This document shows positions 58,401 through 64,000 of a stretch of 64,000 nucleotides of DNA, in pieces; the stretch's first letter is position 1, and every line of letters begins with the position of its first letter. Made by a program: the position numbers and the translations under genes. Below the pieces are notes generated by a model. It was not told the origin of the DNA, ran no database searches, and worked only from the letters and a program-made list of their open reading frames with translations. The DNA comes from Alnus glutinosa (taxonomy: Eukaryota > Streptophyta > Magnoliopsida > Fagales > Betulaceae), in the NCBI RefSeq assembly GCF_958979055.1, contig NC_084892.1, positions 1,492,001-1,556,000 of the forward strand, written 5' to 3'.

Positions 58401-59613
58401 TTGTTGCAATTTTAAGTTATTTTCTTGAAGGCTTCTGCATTTATATATAATATATGATATATGATATGGGTTGGCAGGTTGGACCGATGAATATCACTGA
58501 ATTCAAATATAGATGTAACTCTGACAAAAAGGCTATCGTCCTGTATAGGTAAAGCTCTTGTCAATCTGTATTAATTACAAACAAATGCTAAATCTTTCTG
58601 TTGACATTTCAATGCAAACAAAACTTATACCGAAACCCGTCTTTGGGAATTTGGGAACATTTTCTTTTGTCTGGGTTGGATGTCATCACTAATTTATATA
58701 TATATATGTTATTTAGGATATTGATGGGAGATGATTTGGTAATCAGTAATAACTTGGGAAGCGAGAAAATCTTATTATTGTTTTTGATATCGTCTGCAGT
58801 GTTGGTGTTCACACAGTTTCTGAACTTGAAGAAATGCAGGAGCGGATGAAATCTTCTCAACTTGAAACTTACAATCTCACGAAAAGTGACTTGGTTAAAG
58901 ATCACTTACGTTATTTGGTAATTGTACTGTTTGAATGAATTTTTGTTTTCTTTATTTGATATCTTTATTTATTTTGCATCACGCATGGGTTCTTCATACA
59001 TGTTTCTTATGGTGTGAAAAATATTGGTGTGGAGACCAAGAAGAAATGATGTTCGACTGGAGGCTTATAAAATGTTTTCCAAATAGACGGGTTCTTGTCA
59101 TGGAGATTCCAGCACTCAAAGCTAGTTCTCTTTATATGAGTATTTGCTTGTAGGGTTGCATTATGGCACTAAGTTTACCTCATTTGGGATCTCTTTTAGA
59201 TGGGAGGCAGATCAAATGTTCAAAATGAAGTTCTTTGTCGGTTTGTCTTACCAGAGAGGGCCGGTACTCTGATGAAGTTCTTGGATGCTTTTAGTCCACG
59301 TTGGAATATAAGTTTGTTCCACTACCGTGGACAGGTTGGTATAAAATAACCTTATGCTTTTTAACTAGTCAGTGTTCTTTCTATAGGTCAATTACACCTG
59401 GGATTTTGGTTTCTTAAAATTTGACTAAAACACATGAAATCATTGTAATCATTTTTTTTCCCTCCCCAATAGGGTGAAACTGGTGCAAATGTTTTGGTTG
59501 GGATACAGATCTCAAGGAGTGAGATGGATGAGTTTCATGAGCGTGCGAACAATCTCGGATACGATTTTGTAGTGGTAAGCGATGACAATGAATTTCAGCT
59601 TTTGATGCATTGA
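52451..59613 (+). CDS. OMR1: Threonine deaminase (threonine dehydratase, biosynthetic), chloroplastic
   Basis: PLP enzyme (EC 4.3.1.19) turning threonine into 2-oxobutanoate and ammonia, the committed step of isoleucine synthesis in plastids. Exons: 52451-52870, 53452-53631, 53833-54108, 54580-54786, 54989-55237, 58478-58548, 58800-58917, 59200-59334, 59473-59613. They join to 598 residues; Arabidopsis OMR1 is about 592. The first 80 or so residues are Ser/Thr/Arg-rich, a transit peptide. The catalytic part has SFKLRGAYN with PLP-binding Lys145, SSAGNHAQG (168-176), [10 protein letters not shown] (272-281) and [13 protein letters not shown]. The C-terminus (about 425-598) holds two ACT-like regulatory domains ([31 protein letters not shown]) for isoleucine feedback. 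The start is the first in-frame ATG. Intron 5, within the regulatory half, is 3.2 kb. Confidence 0.96.
55520..55825. repeat. Tandem duplication (about 152 bp x 2) in OMR1 intron 5
   Basis: Copies 55520-55671 and 55672-55825 share AAAAGTATTAT, CACTTTTCCCAAAT, TTAGACCTGCCTCAATTTCAT and TAAGCCCTATAAACCTCGAT. They differ at a modest number of sites. The same intron also has a shorter pair of similar sequences at about 57615-57675 and 57935-57990 (TTCGATTAAATAGAAA, AATCAACGTTAAAGTCAACC). Confidence 0.82.
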
Positions 59614-61481
59614 TTGGAGCCTACGGTGTGATTTAAGCTAGCTTTAGGCGGATTACCAGATTTCCAAAGATGGCATGGGGGTGGAAAGCAAAAGACCTTC
59701 AAAGCTTGCTCTAGTGGTAGAGAAGAGTGATTCATTTTTTCTCCCCCCTCCCCTTTCTATTTTCACTTTTGTTAGTTTAAGATTGGTGTACTGGGAAAGA
59801 TATTGTTTGAATCAGTAGTGTTACAAATCCTTCATGAAGTGAACAATTTACACAATGCACTGAAGTGTTTATGAGGAGTAATGCTATCACACACCAGAAT
59901 CATACCACAATCTCACTATGCAGACTTGCATTGTTCAATGATTTTTTAATTTTTTTTTTAATTATTATTTTTAATTAGGTTTGATCAAGTTCCGTTAGCA
60001 TAATGAGACAATAGTGTGGAATATAGAATTTACTCTTATGAGAAATAAACATAGGGAGAAGTACATTTAACACTTCTTGTAAATCCCAAGGAATTTTCAA
60101 GGTCTCCCTGAACTTTTAATTTGTATAATGTCCTTTCCAACTATCATCGGGTTCCAATGTTCTCATTTTGTGTTGAAAATGACAAAAATACTCGTGATAA
60201 ATTCTTTTTAGAAAAATAGAAAAAAAAATTATTTTTCCTGAATTTGTCCTTTTAATTATTTTAATTATAATTTTATTTTTTTATGAGTAATTTTGTATTT
60301 TACTTCGTAGAGAGAGGACATTGCAATCTAGTTTTGTAGGAACATTACACAAATTGAAAGTTTCGAACATTACAAATTGTTTGGTGGTTGGAGGGGTAAA
60401 TGTAGTTTCCATGTAAACATATGACCGGGGAACAATTGACACAATACAACAATTGGGCAAGAGGAATAAAGAAAGTAGTGGACAAATTGGTCCAGTTAGG
60501 GTTGGGTTAGTACTTAGTAAGTTGTGGGCATTAGGGCTTGAAAGGACACCATCTACAATCTACCAGAAGGTCTATTTACTCCATGGCAGTTCATAAAGAT
60601 TGTTGGTTGCTACAAGGTAATGCTGTAGTACATGTCTGAAAAGGGTTAGGTTGTCATAAATGATTCTTACCTGCAAGTTATCAAGTTCAAGGAAAGCTCG
60701 AGTGCATGTGTGGGTTATTAAAACACGCAGTTTGAAAAAATATATATATTTTAAAATGTAGTTAATGAAAACACGATTTTTAGAAACGTAGTTAAGCGTT
60801 TGGTGACTGTGGTTTGAAAGCATAATTTTTCTTTTTTTAACTGCCAATTTTTTCAAACACGACAGTTTTTGTGATCTTGTTTAAAAATGTACATTTGGCT
60901 TGTGAAATTGCGGAACTATACGCACTCATACACCGGTACCGTATGTATCACATAACATTCTATGTTTGCCCCGCAATACATTTACAATCAGACGGTTCAT
61001 ATAGATTCTTGATTGGCATTTTGTACATTTTTAAGGAAGATTGAGGCTAATGTGATAATGTATTTGCATGAGAAAGGGAAGGCAGTTTGGAGAAGGCACG
61101 CCACTAGTGGGGGTATTATCCATAACGTGGGTTTCTTGCTACTGAAAGCACTGACCTTTTGCTTAAGCTTTCTTCAAAAGTGTTTAATCCTTCCGTCACC
61201 TCCTAACAAACTTGATAACATTACAAAATAATTACACTCTCGATGAAAAACACCAAATAAAGAGGACAAAAATCATAAGCTCTGTGAGGTGCCAAACATG
61301 CCTCATTGACTGGAAAGAAACAGCTTTATTGGAAACTTTACTCTTGCAGACAATTAATGTCATCTGACCATAACTGACAGGAATTCCTCTTCTTAAATTC
61401 TCCTCCACCTGCTTCCTCTTCACTTTCATGTTCTCTCTCTCTCTCTCTCAGTGATTCTCATTGTTGGAACAAGGGAAAGAA
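59614..61481. other. Intergenic DNA between OMR1 and the GDSL gene
   Basis: The OMR1 3' UTR is followed by a diverged foldback (about 60055-60411; arms with AAGTACATTTAAC and TACATTTACCCC) resembling the element at 13709. Then comes a decayed relative of the Tourist-like MITE (about 60715-60910; AAACGTAGTTAAGCGTTTGG). A CT tract at 61432-61449 probably lies in the GDSL leader. No gene is seen. Confidence 0.5.
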
Positions 61482-64000
61482 ATGGGGGTTTCAAGTTTTC
61501 TCTTGGGTTCAGTTCTTGTGCTGGTTTTCTCAGTGGTTCATGGGGATCCTCTTGTCCCTGCATTATGCATATTTGGGGACTCTGTTGTTGATGCTGGAAA
61601 CAATAACAACCTTTATACAGTGGTCAAGGCAAATTTTCCTCCTTATGGCAGAGACTTTGTTACTCACAAACCAACCGGAAGATTCTGCAATGGAAAGCTT
61701 GCCACAGATTTCACTGGTCAGATTTCTGAAGAGCTTAGATCTTCTTCTTCTTCTTCTTCACTAATGATCTTACTTGTTTGCTTGACTTATTATTATTATT
61801 ATTATATGCCAGCTGAGTTCCTTGGGTTCACTTCATATCCACCTGCCTACCTAAGCCAAGAAGCCAGAGGGAAGAACCTCTTGACTGGAGCCAACTTTGC
61901 CTCAGCTGCTTCTGGATATTATGACAGGACAGCGGACTTATATGTAAACATTGAGATCACAACTCTCTCTCTCTCTCTCTCCGTTGCTGCAGACTTATGA
62001 CTTCTTTTCTTTTTGGTTTTGTAGCATTCAATTTCATTGACACAGCAGTTGAACTATTACAAGGAGTACCAAGCGAAAGTTGTAAATATGGTGGGAAGAG
62101 ACAAAGCCAATACCATATTCTCTGGTGCAATCCACCTCCTGAGTGCAGGAAACAGTGATTTCATTCAGAACTACTACATCAATCCCTACCTCAACAGAGC
62201 CTACTCGACTGATCAATTCTCAGACATCCTCATAAGATCATACTCTGCTTTCATTCAGGTCCTTTCACTCTCTATACTATATGTTATTAATATTGCTTGC
62301 TTGCTGAATATGCAAGCATAATGGTTAAGTAGCAAAGGCACTGGGTGGTGGCGGGTGTAGTAGATTTTGGGTTGCCTGGTATTATATATATAGTTGCTAT
62401 TGATCTCTCTATTCACTAGGGCCGGCTTGATAAATTTTGAGGCCTAAGGCAATAAATTTAAGTTCGAACATTTTCTTATACTTAAATATTAATTTATTTT
62501 TAATATATATATAATATGTCAATTAGAATACTTTCTTCTATTTGTAAAATGTATTTTATAACTTTTCTTTTAATAACTTGTTAGATATATAATGACTTAT
62601 CACTTTATTCGAAGACATAAAATAATAAGATTTTTTTTAAAAATAAATAAAGAGAAAAATGAAAATAAGTTATATAATGATTGATTTGTAACATAATATA
62701 ATGCGAAAAAAAAATTGTTGAACATTGAAGACTTCTCGATGGTGTAAGTCTATCTATTATGCACAATGCAAACAATAAGAATTTATGTACTTTAAAGACT
62801 TTTCATATTTTTTAAAACATGCAATTCAAATAAACATCGGAGAAAAAATTATGCACGTTGGATTAATTTCATGAATGTAAAAATGGGGCTTTTAAAAAGA
62901 ATAAATAAGTGGGACTTTCTAATAATTTATGGATGTTTTTTTAGACTTTCAATTTGTAATTACTTTTGCATGATTGAGGGCCTAAATTAAAAGCTATTTA
63001 TTAAATTTTTACCATATTAAAGCCATAAAATTTGTTTTGAAAATAATCTTCATTATACAATTATTAAGTAGGGGCCTTAATTAATATATTGTATAATTAT
63101 AAGTCGGGAGCCTTATTCAATTGGGGGCCTTTGGTAACAACCCAAGTCGCCTCCAAAGAGTAGCTCAATCAACTGAGGATCACGCCTTATGAAGCGGAGG
63201 TCACTAGTTCGAATCCCCCCTCATTTTCTTGTGTGGACATGTCACAAAAAAAAAAAAAAAAAGTCGCCTTTCAAGCTTGAGCCGCCCATGCCATTCCCTC
63301 TACCCCCCACCAAGGGTTCATGTTTTTGGAGGCTGTGAATTCCAGGGTTCATGTTTCACATGTTTGGTCCATATAAATGGATGCCACTGTACTAACGAAC
63401 AAGAAATTAAGCTTTAACCATATCATACAAGACATCAGTTTTAAAAATACAAAACTTGATCCCACATGATAAATCTTGAATTTACATAGAAGCTTAAATA
63501 AATTTAAAATGGAAGAAAAACCAATAGCCATTCTTCTTAGTTTCTACAACACAAATTATTGGTTTGAACATGAGCAGCATTATGACAGAATCTGTATGGA
63601 CTGGGAGCAAGGAGGATTGGAGTAACAGGCCTAGCGCCAACTGGGTGTTTGCCTGCGGCCATCACGCTGTTCGGCTCTGGAAGCAATGAGTGCGTTGCAA
63701 GACTGAACCAAGACGCAATTTTGTTCAACAATAAGCTCAACAGCACATCTCAAAGTCTGCAGAATAAACTTCCTGGTCTCAAACTCGTGGTCTTTGATAT
63801 TTACCAGCCTCTGTTAGATATGATCACAAAGCCGGCTGAGAATGGTAATACATTAACTCTGAAAAAAAGTAGATAGTTAATGTGCCACATAAATTATCTA
63901 CACTCGCTTGTGAAATAGGCAGAAGTTTCTTTAACGTCCATTAAGTTCTACTATGCAAGATTTCATGTGATTTCGAATTCTCAAACATCAATTTCTTAAA
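61482..64000 (+). CDS. GDSL esterase/lipase, secreted; 3' end outside the window
   Basis: SGNH-family acyl hydrolase, probably extracellular. Exons: 61482-61716, 61813-61943, 62025-62258, 63589-63844; at least one more must follow beyond the window. 285 residues are visible. The signal peptide is about 1-21. Block I is FGDSVVDAGNNNN with nucleophile Ser34. Block II contains GANFASAASGYYD (Gly104). Block III has SAGNSDF (Asn165). GLAPTGCLPAAITLFG and NKLPGLKLVVFDIY are usual in plant GDSL lipases. The catalytic Asp-x-x-His of block V should lie in the missing exon. Exon phases agree across all four visible exons. The natural substrate cannot be told. Intron 3 (1.33 kb) holds an old element and a SINE. 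Confidence 0.92.
62410..63290. mobile_element. Possible old non-autonomous TIR element in GDSL intron 3
   Basis: One end reads AGGGCCGGCTTGAT and the other, complemented, ATGGGCGGCTCAAGCTTGA. GAGGCCTAAGGC and GGGGGCCTTTGG lie just inside. Such GGGCCGGC ends with GAGGCC subtermini resemble a plant hAT-like family. I found no convincing target duplication. The inside is AT-rich and non-coding. The SINE at 63153-63260 is inserted near its right end. Confidence 0.35.
63153..63260 (+). mobile_element. tRNA-derived SINE with target-site duplication
   Basis: About 108 bp with a box-A-like stretch (AGTAGCTCAATCAACTGAGG), a box-B-like stretch (AGTTCGAATCC) about 30 bp later, a short body (CTTGTGTGGACATGTC) and an A tail. 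AAGTCGCCT flanks it exactly (63144-63152 and 63261-63269). Promoter boxes, A tail and flanking repeats together define a SINE. It lies in GDSL intron 3. Confidence 0.87.

Noticed and set aside
1-64000. CRISPR arrays, rRNA genes, intact tRNA genes, toxin genes, or a co-located gene system
   Set aside because: None seen. The repeats found are plant transposon-type or tandem duplications, and the genes are unrelated nuclear plant genes.

Overview
This window is nuclear DNA from a flowering plant, most likely a eudicot and probably a woody one (the last is a guess). It has GT-AG introns, AT-rich intergenic DNA, plant-only gene families (a WAK-like receptor kinase, a CHUP1-like protein, chloroplast-targeted enzymes), many plant-type MITEs and a decayed chloroplast rbcL fragment. 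Exon models were built by hand from splice signals and reading-frame continuity. They were checked only against remembered family sequences.

Layout. 1-2852: AT-rich upstream DNA with a possible solo-LTR fossil. 2853-9012 (+): class IV-type poly(A)-binding protein, ten exons, with a five-copy repeat in intron 1. 9013-11433: intergenic, with a decayed SANT/NAM-associated coding fragment. 11434-18647 (+): spliceosomal CACTIN, thirteen exons, with an L1 stub and a foldback element in its introns. 18648-20981: intergenic, with an rbcL fragment. 20982-22877 (-): single-exon WAK-like kinase. 22878-24583: a recent 0.4-kb tandem duplication. 24584-29596 (-): lumenal FKBP-type isomerase, nine exons, with a Helitron-like tandem in one intron and a 9-bp-TSD MITE in front. 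32056-33956 (-): short CHUP1-like membrane coiled-coil protein. 34-40 kb: MITEs and an LTR-retroelement fossil holding a PIF/Harbinger element. 40059-40762 (-): small plastid-type protein with a NifU-like core that lacks the CxxC motif. It lies head to head with a broken fasciclin-like arabinogalactan gene (40952-41430). 42849-51180: an 8-kb macro-repeat of about 3.4-kb units with 200-235-bp sub-repeats and younger MITE insertions. 51425-51483 (-): truncated tRNA-His. 52451-59613 (+): chloroplast threonine deaminase, nine exons. 61482-end (+): GDSL esterase/lipase cut by the window edge, with a SINE inside an older element in its third intron.

The genes are unrelated housekeeping, signalling and metabolic genes; nothing suggests an operon-like or functional cluster. 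I found no obviously new biological system. The least explained structures are the 42.8-51.2 kb macro-repeat, the repeat in PABP intron 1, the CxxC-less NifU-like protein and the Helitron-like tandem. Several MITEs have exact target-site duplications, and two have empty sites in sister repeat copies within the window, so their insertions can be ordered in time.
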